This document shows, piece after piece, positions 24,217-32,850 of a DNA stretch of 64,000 bases. Both the position numbers and the translations under genes were made by a program. Source of the stretch: Bifidobacterium breve (GTDB lineage Bacteria; Actinomycetota; Acidimicrobiia; Acidimicrobiales; Ilumatobacteraceae); contig CAMAWR010000009.1 of the NCBI GenBank assembly GCA_945862045.1, forward strand, positions 1 through 64,000, written 5' to 3'. The notes beneath the pieces are model-generated. The model was not told the origin of the DNA, did not search any database, and saw nothing but the letters and a program-made list of their open reading frames with translations. The first letter of the stretch is position 1. Each line of letters starts with the position of its first letter.

Positions 24217-25479
24217 TTACTTTCGCTCGGGCAGAGGAGCAGAATAATCGTCACCGCTATCCAAACCGAACGCCGTGTGCAGCGCTTGTGAGGCCTTTTG
24301 CATCATCGCTGCCCGCACGACGACCGATACACGAATCGTCGACGTTGAAATCATCTCGATGTTGACGGCATTGTCTGCCAGCACCCGAAACATCTTGGCT
24401 GCCACACCAGGGCTCGTCTTCATGCCGGCGCCCACCAGCGACACCTTTGCGATGTCATCGTCGTGGGTGACTCCACCAGCTTGCAATTCTTTGGCGACAC
24501 GGGCGACGATTGGTTTGGCTGTCGCAACGTCGGCTTTCGGCACGGTAAAAGAAATGTCCGTGGTGCCAGCCGTCGAGGTGTTCTGCACGATCATGTCGAC
24601 GTTCACGTTGGCAGTGGCTAGTGCTTCAAAGATTGCCGCTGACACGCCTGGTCGATCGGGCACACCAAGAATCGTGATTTTTGACTCGCTGGCATCCTGA
24701 ACGACCCCTGAGATGACTGGCTCTTCCATGTTCTTCATCCTTTCGTGATTGCGACCTACTATCCACGTTCCTTCTTCCCATGTGAAACTCGATCGCACGT
24801 GCAGTGGCACATCATGATTGCGGGCAAACTCCACTGAACGTAGAGCCAGTACCTTGCTGCCTGCTCCGGCCATTTCCAGCATTTCATCGAACTGCAGCAC
24901 CGGTACCTTGCGGGCCTGCGGCACAACCCGCGGATCGGCCGTGAATACACCCGTGACGTCGGTATAAATCTCGCACGAGTCGGCCCCCAAGGCAGCGGCA
25001 AGTGCCACGGCCGTGGTGTCGCTACCGCCACGACCCAATGTCGTGATTTCTTTTGCGGTGCTGATGCCCTGAAAACCTGCGACGACCGCAACCTTGTTGT
25101 CGGCGACTGCGGCCCGCACGCGATCACCCTTTACCTCGAGGATCTTGGCCTTGGTGTGCACCGTGTCGGTGATGATGCCAACCTGCGAACCTGTAAAACT
25201 CACCGCGTCAACCCCCGCATCGTGGAGTGCCATACACAGCAGGGCCATGCTGATGCGCTCGCCGGTCGTGAGCAACATGTCCATTTCGCGGCTTGGTGGG
25301 TTGGCCGACACCTGATGGGCAAGTTGCAGCAGATTGTCGGTGGCTTTGCCCATGGCCGAGACCACGACAACAAGGTCGTGGCCAGCGGCACGGGTGGCAG
25401 CGATATGTCGCGCTACATCACGCATACGTTCAGGGTCTGCCACCGATGTGCCCCCGTACTTTTGCACGATGAGCGACAT
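24217..25479 (-). CDS. lysC: Aspartate kinase
   Basis: First step of the aspartate family pathway. The 420-residue monofunctional type has the N-terminal VQKYGGTSVADPERM, the FTGSQVGI loop, GRGGSDTTAVALAA, and two C-terminal ACT domains (about 265-400) that bind lysine or threonine for feedback control. An internal ATG at 24729 (MKNMEEPVISG, just before the ACT domains) could give a separate regulatory beta subunit, as in Corynebacterium; an aGGATG sits near it. Followed by the methyltransferase and asd. Confidence 0.95.
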   Translation of the reverse strand: MSLIVQKYGGTSVADPERMRDVARHIAATRAAGHDLVVVVSAMGKATDNLLQLAHQVSANPPSREMDMLLTTGERISMALLCMALHDAGVDAVSFTGSQVGIITDTVHTKAKILEVKGDRVRAAVADNKVAVVAGFQGISTAKEITTLGRGGSDTTAVALAAALGADSCEIYTDVTGVFTADPRVVPQARKVPVLQFDEMLEMAGAGSKVLALRSVEFARNHDVPLHVRSSFTWEEGTWIVGRNHERMKNMEEPVISGVVQDASESKITILGVPDRPGVSAAIFEALATANVNVDMIVQNTSTAGTTDISFTVPKADVATAKPIVARVAKELQAGGVTHDDDIAKVSLVGAGMKTSPGVAAKMFRVLADNAVNIEMISTSTIRVSVVVRAAMMQKASQALHTAFGLDSGDDYSAPLPERK

Positions 25480-25488
25480 GACAACACA

Positions 25489-25494
25489 ACGCTA
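25489..25494 (-). promoter_or_regulatory. -10 box of lysC
   Basis: TAGCGT, 9 nt before the ATG at 25479. Confidence 0.45.
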
Positions 25495-25517
25495 CCCGCG
25501 AACGACAAGGCAGTCGG

Positions 25518-25523
25518 TAGCAT
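25518..25523 (+). promoter_or_regulatory. -10 box of the cyclophilin gene
   Basis: TAGCAT, 9 nt before the ATG at 25533 but only 3 nt before the in-frame GTG at 25527, so it supports the ATG as start. Confidence 0.45.
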
Positions 25524-25532
25524 TTCGTGCGC

Positions 25533-26357
25533 ATGGGCACAGACAAGCGCGAGCGCCAGAAACGAAACCGTGATGTGCGTCGTGATGAGGTGACTCGTAG
25601 CGAACAGCAATCGAAGGTTCGCAGGCGTGGCCTGCAAATCGGCATCGTCGTGCTGATTGTGGTGGTCATTGTCGCCATCGTGTCTTTCACCAGTGACGAC
25701 AGCAACGATGTTGCAGTTGATAACGGTGCCGTCACCGAAACCCCCGTCACAGTCGCAACACCTGCAGTCGCTGTTCCATTCGTCTATGGCACGAGTGAGT
25801 GCCCACCAGCAGACGGCAGCACCGAACAACGCCGCGAGTTCACCGATGCACATCAACTGTGCATCGACCCCGCCAAGACGTACACGGCAGAGTTTGATAC
25901 GACACAGGGTTCGTTCTCGGTGCGACTGTTGTCCGATCGTGCGCCCGGAACGGTCAATAACTTCGTGGCACTCACCCGTTGGAAATATTTTGATGGCACC
26001 AAATGTCACCGAGTTATTGAAGACTTCGTCGTGCAGTGCGGCGACCCCACCGCCACGGGTACGGGTGGCCCTGGCTATTCGTTTGCCGATGAGTTGCCGG
26101 TCGCCGGCGAATACAAAATCGGCTCACTGGCAATGGCCAACTCAGGCGCCAACACCAACGGCAGCCAGTTCTTCGTCATCACCGGCGAAAATGGCGCCAC
26201 CTTGCCGCCGAACTACACATTATTCGGTGAGGTCACCGTAGGCCTCGACACCGCCGTCAAAGCGATGGCTGCACTGTTCAATCCTGATTCAGCCGCCAAC
26301 GGTGTGCCACCCGCAGGCGAAATCATTCTGAAGAAAGTAACGATCAACGAGTCGTAA
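25533..26357 (+). CDS. Membrane-anchored cyclophilin-type peptidyl-prolyl isomerase
   Basis: The 274-residue protein has a positively charged N-terminus (RRDEVTRSEQQSKVRRR), one membrane helix (about 33-52), a Thr/Val-rich linker, then a cyclophilin domain with FDTTQGSFSVRLL, KYFDGTKCHRVIEDFVVQCGDP, GSLAMANSGANTNGSQFFI-like NGSQFFVITG and the C-terminal strand. It should fold secreted or wall-associated proteins outside the membrane. The last 14 nt overlap the convergent phosphatase gene. Confidence 0.92.
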   Translation: MGTDKRERQKRNRDVRRDEVTRSEQQSKVRRRGLQIGIVVLIVVVIVAIVSFTSDDSNDVAVDNGAVTETPVTVATPAVAVPFVYGTSECPPADGSTEQRREFTDAHQLCIDPAKTYTAEFDTTQGSFSVRLLSDRAPGTVNNFVALTRWKYFDGTKCHRVIEDFVVQCGDPTATGTGGPGYSFADELPVAGEYKIGSLAMANSGANTNGSQFFVITGENGATLPPNYTLFGEVTVGLDTAVKAMAALFNPDSAANGVPPAGEIILKKVTINES

Positions 26358-27126
26358 GTACGGTGCGTGCGAGCGCAGCGATGGACTCATCAGTGACACC
26401 GATTGCGCGCACGAAGTCGTACACCGACGAATGCTCTGCCGTGATATCGGCCAAAATCACCTGCATCGCGCGGGGATCGGCGGCAACGAAGCGCGCCGGC
26501 ATGTTCGCATAGAGGTCCGCCAACTCAGGATTGTGGTCTCGCGCCCATACGAGGAGCCGCTGCGTCGCCTGCCTCGTGAGACCGTAGTCGGCGGCAATGA
26601 TGCTCGAGTCGACACCGAGTGCACCAAGAATCAGTGCGGCCAGGATGCCCGTGCGGTCTTTGCCGGCTGCACAGTGAAACACCGCAGGCAGCACCAACTC
26701 TTGTGCCAACAGGGTGATGGCGTCAGCGAAACGCGGTGAGGCTTCCGCCAGCATTTCGCGGTACGCCCACACCAGGAAATCGGCATCGTCGTCGAATTCT
26801 GGCGTCTCGGTTTCACCCCATGTCACGTCAATGATTGGCAGATGGTGGAATGCCACATCATGTTTGTCGATTGGAAATGTTCCGCGTGCGCGCAGTTCGT
26901 TGTCAGAACGCAAGTCGATGACGGTACGTACCCCAAGGTCGATGACGGTTTGCGCATCTTCGCTCGTGAGGCGGTACAAACCGTCGGCCCGAAACAACGT
27001 ACGCCAGCGGGTCTCGCGACCGTCCGCCGTGGGATATCCACCGAGATCTCGAAAGTTGTGCACCGCAAACAGCGGTGCCACACGACGATCATCGTCCATG
27101 AGGGCGGTCACATTTATGGAAGACAT
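26344..27126 (-). CDS. Tyrosine-specific protein phosphatase (DSP/PtpB-like)
   Basis: The 260-residue protein has the P-loop VFHCAAGKDRTGILAALIL with catalytic Cys and Arg; NFRDLGGYPTADGR and TLFRADGLYRL at the N-terminus are typical of the MptpB-like family. That family handles phosphotyrosine and phosphoinositides. The ATG at 27126 follows a TACGGT box by 8 nt. An upstream ATG at 27219 would extend into the divergent gene's promoter and is rejected. Confidence 0.88.
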   Translation of the reverse strand: MSSINVTALMDDDRRVAPLFAVHNFRDLGGYPTADGRETRWRTLFRADGLYRLTSEDAQTVIDLGVRTVIDLRSDNELRARGTFPIDKHDVAFHHLPIIDVTWGETETPEFDDDADFLVWAYREMLAEASPRFADAITLLAQELVLPAVFHCAAGKDRTGILAALILGALGVDSSIIAADYGLTRQATQRLLVWARDHNPELADLYANMPARFVAADPRAMQVILADITAEHSSVYDFVRAIGVTDESIAALARTVLTTR

Positions 27127-27134
27127 CCGGCTAC

Positions 27135-27140
27135 ACCGTA
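27135..27140 (-). promoter_or_regulatory. -10 box of the tyrosine phosphatase gene
   Basis: TACGGT, 8 nt before the ATG at 27126. Confidence 0.5.
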
Positions 27141-27223
27141 ACGACAACCACGGCTCGGTCGCAGTTTCGCACGTGACAGGCGCATGAATGGCTGTTGAAT
27201 TCTGTGTGGAAGTCGCCAAACAC

Positions 27224-27229
27224 TACGCT
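27224..27229 (+). promoter_or_regulatory. -10 box of the 3-hydroxyacyl-CoA dehydrogenase gene (leaderless)
   Basis: TACGCT, 7 nt before the GTG at 27237. Confidence 0.6.
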
Positions 27230-27236
27230 CGGGTTT

Positions 27237-28094
27237 GTGACGGTTCTTGCAACAAACTCAATTGGTGTGGTCGGATCTGGGATTATGGCGGCAGGAATTG
27301 CCGAAGTGGCCGCCCGCGGCGGCATTCGCGCCGTGTTGCGCGCGCGCAGCGAAGCATCTGCTGCGTCGGCAATCGAGCAGATCACTGGTGGTCTGAGCCA
27401 TCTAGTCGACAAGGCGAAACTCGACGCAACTGAGCGTGACCGCATTCTTGCCAACATCAGCACCACGGTAGATCTCGGGGGTCTCGCCGACTGTGACATC
27501 GTCATCGAATCGGTTGTTGAAGACCTCGCCACCAAGCAACAGCTCTTCCGCGAACTTGACTCAATCGTAAAAGCCTCGGCAATTTTGGCCACCAACACCA
27601 GCACGTTGTCGGTGGTGGAAATGGCGAAGGTGACGAAGCGGCCTGCGCAGGTGTGCGGCATCCACTTTTTCAATCCGGCAGCAGTCTTGCCGCTCGTCGA
27701 GATCGTCCGGCCCATCACTGCCAGCGACGAAACCGTAAGCCGTGCCGCCGCCTTCGTGACCGCCATCGGTAAGGAAGGTGTGCATGTACTTGACCGTGCC
27801 GGGTTCATCGTGAACGCGCTGCTCTTCCCCTACTTGAACAATGCCATTCGGATGCTCGAGGCAGGCACTGCCTCGATGGAAGACATCGACATTGCGATGA
27901 AGGGTGGCTGTAATTTCCCGATGGGGCCATTTGCCCTGCTTGATCTTGTTGGTCTTGATACTTCGCTTTCAATCTTGGAGACATTGCACGCGTCATTCGG
28001 TGACGACAATTTCGTTGCGCGCCCAATGTTGCGAGATTTGGTCGCCCAAGGCCGGCTGGGTCGTAAGACAAAAGCCGGCTTCTACGTCTACTAG
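27237..28094 (+). CDS. 3-hydroxybutyryl-CoA / 3-hydroxyacyl-CoA dehydrogenase
   Basis: Oxidises the 3-hydroxyl group of acyl-CoA with NAD(P). The 285-residue protein, usual for the stand-alone enzyme, has Rossmann loop GVVGSGIMAAGIAEVAARGG, DCDIVIESVVED, catalytic His in CGIHFFNPAAVLPLVEIV, and PFALLDLVGLD then GLGRKTKAGFYVY-like GRLGRKTKAGFYVY at the C-terminus. The GTG at 27237 is supported by the -10 box; upstream ATGs would add an unrelated leader. It is followed by aat and a mutase gene that could belong to the ethylmalonyl-CoA route. Confidence 0.93.
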   Translation: MTVLATNSIGVVGSGIMAAGIAEVAARGGIRAVLRARSEASAASAIEQITGGLSHLVDKAKLDATERDRILANISTTVDLGGLADCDIVIESVVEDLATKQQLFRELDSIVKASAILATNTSTLSVVEMAKVTKRPAQVCGIHFFNPAAVLPLVEIVRPITASDETVSRAAAFVTAIGKEGVHVLDRAGFIVNALLFPYLNNAIRMLEAGTASMEDIDIAMKGGCNFPMGPFALLDLVGLDTSLSILETLHASFGDDNFVARPMLRDLVAQGRLGRKTKAGFYVY

Positions 28095-28203
28095 GACAGG
28101 CTCGCGCGACTCACGCTGGGGTGACCTTGCGTTACTGCGCGCCACATCCGGCTGGGATCGCACCCCGCGACCGGTTGCCGACTGTGATTTTGCATGGCCA
28201 AGC

Positions 28204-28815
28204 GTGGCGGAGTGGCCCGTTCATGACGACCTCGTCGGGCAAGGTGCAAATTTGGCGCCGGCAACGATCATCGACGGCTACCGACATGGGCTTTTCGCCA
28301 TGGAGCGCACAACCGCCGACCCCGTGCTGTTTTGGTGGTCGCCAGCCGAGCGTTGCGTCATTCCACTCGACGGCTTGCGAATTACCCGGTCGATGCGCAC
28401 GAGTGCGCGGCGTTACCACATCCGTGTCAACACCTGTTTCGAACGGGTCATTCTCGGGTGTGCCGCGCGTGAAAGCGAGGAGAACGTGTGGATTACCCCA
28501 CGATTCATCGAACAGTATTGCGAACTGCACGCACTGGGCTGGGCCCACAGTGTGGAGACTTTCAATGACGACGGTGTGCTGGTCGGCGGTTTGTATGGTG
28601 TGCGGATCAACAAGTTTTTTGCCGGCGAGTCGATGTTCCACCTCGCGAGTGACGCCTCCAAGGTTGCACTGATGGCACTCGTTGACATCATGCGCTCAGC
28701 GCGGATGACATTGCTCGATGCGCAATGGTCGACCTCGCACCTCGTGAGCCTCGGTGGCGTAGCCGTGCCCCGTGCGGACTACCTTGCACGGCTAGCCACA
28801 GCAATCGCGCCTTAG
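28204..28815 (+). CDS. aat: Leucyl/phenylalanyl-tRNA--protein transferase (N-terminus uncertain)
   Basis: Adds Leu or Phe to N-terminal Lys/Arg of proteins, marking them for ClpS-ClpAP. Family motifs: DDLVGQGANLAPATIIDGYRHGLF, LFWWSPAERCVIPL, ESEENVWITPRFIEQY, GWAHSVETF, FFAGESMFH and DAQWSTSHLVSLGGV. GTG at 28204 is the last standard start and gives 203 residues. But family-like sequence (TPRP...DFAWPS) precedes it in the same frame. The next standard start upstream is a GTG at 28000, inside the dehydrogenase gene; a CTG at 28135 is another option. The stop TAG forms part of the next promoter. Confidence 0.85.
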   Translation: MAEWPVHDDLVGQGANLAPATIIDGYRHGLFAMERTTADPVLFWWSPAERCVIPLDGLRITRSMRTSARRYHIRVNTCFERVILGCAARESEENVWITPRFIEQYCELHALGWAHSVETFNDDGVLVGGLYGVRINKFFAGESMFHLASDASKVALMALVDIMRSARMTLLDAQWSTSHLVSLGGVAVPRADYLARLATAIAP

Positions 28816-28818
28816 CCT
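28813..28818 (+). promoter_or_regulatory. -10 box of the mutase gene, overlapping the aat stop codon
   Basis: TAGCCT, 7 nt before the GTG at 28826; bases 28813-28815 are the aat stop. Confidence 0.55.
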
Positions 28819-28825
28819 TACCTTT

Positions 28826-30796
28826 GTGACCGAACAGAGTTCACCTCGCCATCGCGATGAACCTTGGCTCATGCGCACATATTCGGGTCACTCGTCGGCC
28901 GAGGCATCCAACGAGTTGTATCGGACCAACCTTGCCAAGGGTCAAACCGGTCTCTCGATCGCCTTCGACTTGCCAACCCAGACCGGATACGACCCCGACC
29001 ATGTGTTGGCACGTGGCGAAGTTGGCAAAGTCGGCGTACCAGTGGTGCACCTCGGCCATCTCCGCAGGTTGATGCGTGGTATTCCACCTGGCTCGATGAA
29101 TACGTCGATGACCATCAACTCAACTGCCGCATGGTTGCTCGCGCTCTACGTTGCCAACGCGGCCGAGCAGGGTGTTACCAGCAGCGAATTGCGCGGCACC
29201 ACCCAGAACGATGTCTTGAAGGAATACCTGTCGCGTGGAACGTTCATTTTTCCACCACTGGCATCACGCCGAATCATTGTCGACATGATTGCGTGGGCAA
29301 ATGTGCATGCGCCGAAGTGGAACCCGATGAACGTGTGCTCGTATCACTTGCAAGAAGTTGGTGCCACTCCCGTTCAGGAAATTGCAATCGCCTTGGCAAA
29401 TGCAGTCGACATACTCGATGCCGTGCGTGAAAGCGGCCAGGTTGAGGCTGAAATCTTCCCCAGCGTGTTCGCATCGATGTCCTTCTTCGTCAATTCGGGT
29501 ATTCGATTCGTGGAAGAAACCTGTAAGTTGCGCGCGATGAGCCAACTTTGGGAACAGATCGGTCGGGATCGCTACGGCATCACCGATGAACGTGCGCTGC
29601 GCTTTCGCTACGGCGTGCAGGTCAATTCACTCGGTCTCACCGAGGCACAACCGGAGAACAACGTACAGCGAATCGTGTTGGAGATGCTCGGCGTCACGCT
29701 TTCCAAGCGGGCCCGCGCTCGCAGTGTGCAGTTACCAGCCTGGAACGAAGCACTCGGTTTACCCCGACCTTGGGATCAACAATGGTCGCTGCGCATGCAA
29801 CAAGTGCTCGCCTTTGAAACCGACCTCTTGGAATACGAGGACATCCTCGACGGATCCCATGTCATCGAGCGCCTCACGAGTGAGATTCGTGAGGCAGCCA
29901 AGGTCGAACTCGACGATATTTTGTCGCTCGGTGGTGCCTATGCATCGGTCGAAGAACTGAAGCGCCGTGTGGTTGCCTCGATGGCCCAACGAACACGTCG
30001 AATTGAAAGCGGTGAGCAGACGGTCATCGGCGTCAACTCACATACCGAAACGGCCGAATCACCCCTCGGTGAAAACAATAATATTCTGCGTGTCGATCCG
30101 CGAGTTGAGTCGGAGCACATCGACGACGTGCAGCGCTGGCGCGCTACGCGCGATTCACAGGCAGTCGCTGGGGCGTTGCACGACTTGCGCGCCGCCGCGG
30201 AAAGTGATCGAAACATCATGGAACACTCCATCGCCTTGGCTCGAGCCGGTGGAACAACCGGCGAATGGGCATCTACCCTGCGTGAGGTGTTCGGCGAATA
30301 TCGCGCACCGACCGGCATCGGGGGTGTCGCCGCACCGCGCGGCGACCAACTTACGGCGGTCGCACGCCGCTCAAGCGCACTCACGGGGGGCCCACCACGG
30401 CTGCTGGTCGCCAAGCCTGGTCTTGACGGCCACTCAAGCGGTGCCGAACAAATTGCCATCGCCGCCCGAGATGCCGGCATGGAAGTGATTTATGGCGGCA
30501 TTCGCCTCACCCCGAAGCAAATTGCCGAGTCAGCGCGTGACGAAGATATCGACGTCATCGGGCTGTCGATTCTTTCTGGATCACATCGGGCACTCGTGCC
30601 GGATGTGATCCACGAACTGGCTGCCGTCGGTGTCGACGTGCCTGTGGTCGTCGGTGGCATCATCCCCGACGATGACCGTGCCGCGTTGCTATCGGCAGGG
30701 GTTGCGGCGGTGTACACACCAAAGGACTACGCAGTTGCACAAATCATGTCCGACATTGTCGATATCGTCGAGCGCCATCGCGCCGCACACAATTAG
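28826..30796 (+). CDS. ecm: Coenzyme-B12-dependent acyl-CoA mutase, ethylmalonyl-CoA mutase type
   Basis: Rearranges the carbon skeleton of a branched CoA ester. In 656 residues: N-terminal barrel domain, then a cobalamin domain with DGHSSG (Asp534, His536, Gly539) and GGIIPDDD. The N-terminus PWLMRTYSGHSSAEASNELY and LAKGQTGLSIAFDLPTQTGYD match ethylmalonyl-CoA mutase (MeaA), not the longer methylmalonyl-CoA mutase large subunit. If right, the cell has part of the ethylmalonyl-CoA pathway for acetyl-CoA assimilation. The partner crotonyl-CoA carboxylase/reductase is not in the window. Confidence 0.88.
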   Translation: MTEQSSPRHRDEPWLMRTYSGHSSAEASNELYRTNLAKGQTGLSIAFDLPTQTGYDPDHVLARGEVGKVGVPVVHLGHLRRLMRGIPPGSMNTSMTINSTAAWLLALYVANAAEQGVTSSELRGTTQNDVLKEYLSRGTFIFPPLASRRIIVDMIAWANVHAPKWNPMNVCSYHLQEVGATPVQEIAIALANAVDILDAVRESGQVEAEIFPSVFASMSFFVNSGIRFVEETCKLRAMSQLWEQIGRDRYGITDERALRFRYGVQVNSLGLTEAQPENNVQRIVLEMLGVTLSKRARARSVQLPAWNEALGLPRPWDQQWSLRMQQVLAFETDLLEYEDILDGSHVIERLTSEIREAAKVELDDILSLGGAYASVEELKRRVVASMAQRTRRIESGEQTVIGVNSHTETAESPLGENNNILRVDPRVESEHIDDVQRWRATRDSQAVAGALHDLRAAAESDRNIMEHSIALARAGGTTGEWASTLREVFGEYRAPTGIGGVAAPRGDQLTAVARRSSALTGGPPRLLVAKPGLDGHSSGAEQIAIAARDAGMEVIYGGIRLTPKQIAESARDEDIDVIGLSILSGSHRALVPDVIHELAAVGVDVPVVVGGIIPDDDRAALLSAGVAAVYTPKDYAVAQIMSDIVDIVERHRAAHN

Positions 30797-30800
30797 CGAA

Positions 30801-31163
30801 CTACGGCAACATCGTCGTTGACGGTGCGACCGCCACGAACCCGGTAGCCGGTGGCATCACCAGTTCGTCCCCAGCCTCAACACGATCGGGGTTGCTGATG
30901 TCATTCAGCGTCATGAGTGCCTGCATGTCGACCTGGAAACTCTGGGCGATCGCAAACAGCGTGTCACCGCGTTGTACGACATAGGTGATTGGTGGCTGGT
31001 AGACGGTAGTGGTGGTCGTGCTGGTGGTGGCGACGATGGTGACCGGGCTCGCCTCAACACCTGAGTCGTTGCGCTGCGCAAAGACGAAAGCGAGTGCCCC
31101 ACTCACGACGGTGATGGCCAGCAGCGTCCACTGCAGCCGGCCACGAAGGAACATTGTGCTCAT
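30801..31163 (-). CDS. Membrane-anchored LysM protein
   Basis: The 120-residue protein has one membrane helix (about 12-29), a Thr-rich stretch (46-53) and a LysM domain (60-104) beginning YVVQRGDTLFAIAQSF, which binds peptidoglycan. The ATG at 31163 overlaps the upstream stop in ATGA, so it is translationally coupled to the acyltransferase-like gene. It is last in an operon that also encodes MreB, which suggests a wall-related role. Confidence 0.88.
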   Translation of the reverse strand: MSTMFLRGRLQWTLLAITVVSGALAFVFAQRNDSGVEASPVTIVATTSTTTTTVYQPPITYVVQRGDTLFAIAQSFQVDMQALMTLNDISNPDRVEAGDELVMPPATGFVAVAPSTTMLP

Positions 31164-31603
31164 GCTAGGAGTGCAAGTCGCACACGGTTGTATCGCGCCA
31201 CAATGATGCACGGCACGTTCACCAAAACTCCGAAGGTGATGTTGGCGACGATCCACCAACCACGGCTCCAGGTCATCATGAGTGGTACAACGAGCAACAA
31301 CGTGTAGTGCACTCGCTCGGCCCGCAAAGACTCGATACCGAATCGCGCACGTCCGCCATCCTCCACCGACGGCAGTCGTCGCTTGCTGAGCCCGCCGAAC
31401 CAGGTGCCGGCCTCGGGCAACCTGTCTTTCCAAATACGAACGAGAAATACTCGCTCGTACATCTGGCGTGTGTCCCAGCGCCGCAAGCGACTGATGAACC
31501 CGGGCTGGGGAAAAGTTTGCCAATCGCGCCGCGCAAACCACCAGCCAGCGACTACACCGGCACAACCCCACGTTGCGAGATTGAGGACGAGCGTGCCAAC
31601 CAC
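31160..31603 (-). CDS. Glycosyl-4,4'-diaponeurosporenoate acyltransferase-like membrane protein
   Basis: The 147-residue protein has two terminal membrane regions (about 3-22 and 97-135) around a central loop. The loop WKDRLPEAGTWFGGLSKRRL and the later RAERVHYTLLL and NVPCIIVARYNRVRL are hallmarks of the CrtO-type (staphyloxanthin pathway) acyltransferase family. Actinobacterial members occur without carotenoid genes, so a different lipid or glycolipid acceptor is likely. It lies 21 nt after the mreB stop and overlaps the LysM gene by 4 nt. Confidence 0.8.
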   Translation of the reverse strand: MVGTLVLNLATWGCAGVVAGWWFARRDWQTFPQPGFISRLRRWDTRQMYERVFLVRIWKDRLPEAGTWFGGLSKRRLPSVEDGGRARFGIESLRAERVHYTLLLVVPLMMTWSRGWWIVANITFGVLVNVPCIIVARYNRVRLALLA

Positions 31604-31624
31604 GTCAGTATGTGACTGTTGCGT

Positions 31625-32629
31625 TCAGCGACGCGCATCCATGAACATGCCGCGTAAAGCCTGATAATTCTCGATGCAATGACCAGCGCCGAGTACCACG
31701 GCTTCGAGCGGTTGTGTTGACAGCTGTACCGGCACCTTGGTTTCGTATTGCAGGCGCTCTGGCAGGCCGCGCAACAATGCACCTCCACCAACGAGAAAAA
31801 TACCGCGCGTCAACAGGTCCTGCGCCAGCTCGGGTGGCGTATCACTGAGGCACTCCTTGACCGAATCGATCATTCGGTTGACAACTTCATCGAGCGCCTC
31901 GCGGATTTCGGCGGCAGTGAGCACCACGGTCTTGGGCAGACCAGTCACGAGATCGCGGCCCTTCACCTCGGCGTCACGATCAGATGGCAGTGGCTGCGCG
32001 CTGCCAATCTGCATCTTGATTTCCTCAGCGGTGCGTTCCCCAATTGCCAGGCCATGTTCTTTGCGTACCCAACCTTGAATCGCCTCATCCATTGTGAAAC
32101 CACCGACACGTTCGGCACGCAAGGTAACGATGCCACCCAAACTGATGACGGCGGTTTCCGTCGTGCCACCACCGATATCCACCACCATGTTGCCAACCGC
32201 ATCTTCAATCGGTAGGTCGGCACCGATGGCCGCAGCCATCGGTTGTTCGAGCAGTTGGGCATCGGCAGCACCCGCACGGCGGGTGGCTTCGGTGACGGCG
32301 CGACGCTCGACTTCGGTAATTGCCGATGGCACACAGATCAACACCTTCGGTCTCGCAAAACGTGACACACCCGCGCGCTTGAGCAACAGGCGGATCATCT
32401 GCTCGGTGGTTTCAAAGTCAGTGATGGCACCGCCGCGCAGTGGCCGAACCGCGACGATGAAACTTGGGGTGCGCCCGATCATGTCCCATGCCTCGTGACC
32501 GGTGGCGAGCACCTCGTTGGTCCGGCGGTTCTTAGCAATCACCGTGGGCTCATTCATGATGATGCCCTCACCCTGTTTGTAGACGAGCGTGTTTGCCGTG
32601 CCAAGGTCGATTGCTAGGTCGCGGGCCAT
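31625..32629 (-). CDS. mreB: Rod-shape-determining protein MreB
   Basis: Actin-like filament protein guiding side-wall peptidoglycan synthesis. In 334 residues: phosphate-1 DLAIDLGTANTLVY, phosphate-2 VVDIGGGTTETAVISLGGI, adenosine motif FLVGGGALLRGLPE. The first 20 or so residues lack a long amphipathic extension. The usual partners mreC and mreD do not follow. It is in an operon moaE - small membrane protein - mreB - acyltransferase - LysM. Confidence 0.95.
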   Translation of the reverse strand: MARDLAIDLGTANTLVYKQGEGIIMNEPTVIAKNRRTNEVLATGHEAWDMIGRTPSFIVAVRPLRGGAITDFETTEQMIRLLLKRAGVSRFARPKVLICVPSAITEVERRAVTEATRRAGAADAQLLEQPMAAAIGADLPIEDAVGNMVVDIGGGTTETAVISLGGIVTLRAERVGGFTMDEAIQGWVRKEHGLAIGERTAEEIKMQIGSAQPLPSDRDAEVKGRDLVTGLPKTVVLTAAEIREALDEVVNRMIDSVKECLSDTPPELAQDLLTRGIFLVGGGALLRGLPERLQYETKVPVQLSTQPLEAVVLGAGHCIENYQALRGMFMDARR

Positions 32630-32631
32630 GG

Positions 32632-32850
32632 CTATCGACTCGGCCGTTGTTCGCGGGCGATTTTGATTTGCTTACGCAGGTGCTCACGTGAATCATCCGA
32701 GAGTGCTGCAAGGTGTCGACGGAATTGTGCGGCACCATCAACGGGCTTGGCACGACGACCATCAGTGGCAACCAGATATGCGAGCGTGGCCGCAGAGGCG
32801 ATCGAAATTGCCGCAAACACCAGGCTCGCTACCGATGTCGCTGCAATCAT
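32632..32850 (-). CDS. Small membrane protein between moaE and mreB
   Basis: The 72-residue protein has one hydrophobic helix (about 3-30) and a charged, probably helical tail (RRHLAALSDDSREHLRKQIKIAREQ). The ATG overlaps the moaE stop in ATGA and its TGA ends 2 nt before mreB, so it belongs to the operon. No known domain; a membrane-bound partner of MreB is one possibility. Confidence 0.75.
   Translation of the reverse strand: MIAATSVASLVFAAISIASAATLAYLVATDGRRAKPVDGAAQFRRHLAALSDDSREHLRKQIKIAREQRPSR

Noticed and set aside
28780-28826. Cobalamin riboswitch before the B12-dependent mutase
   Set aside because: The mutase start is 10 nt from the aat stop and looks leaderless; no space for a riboswitch.
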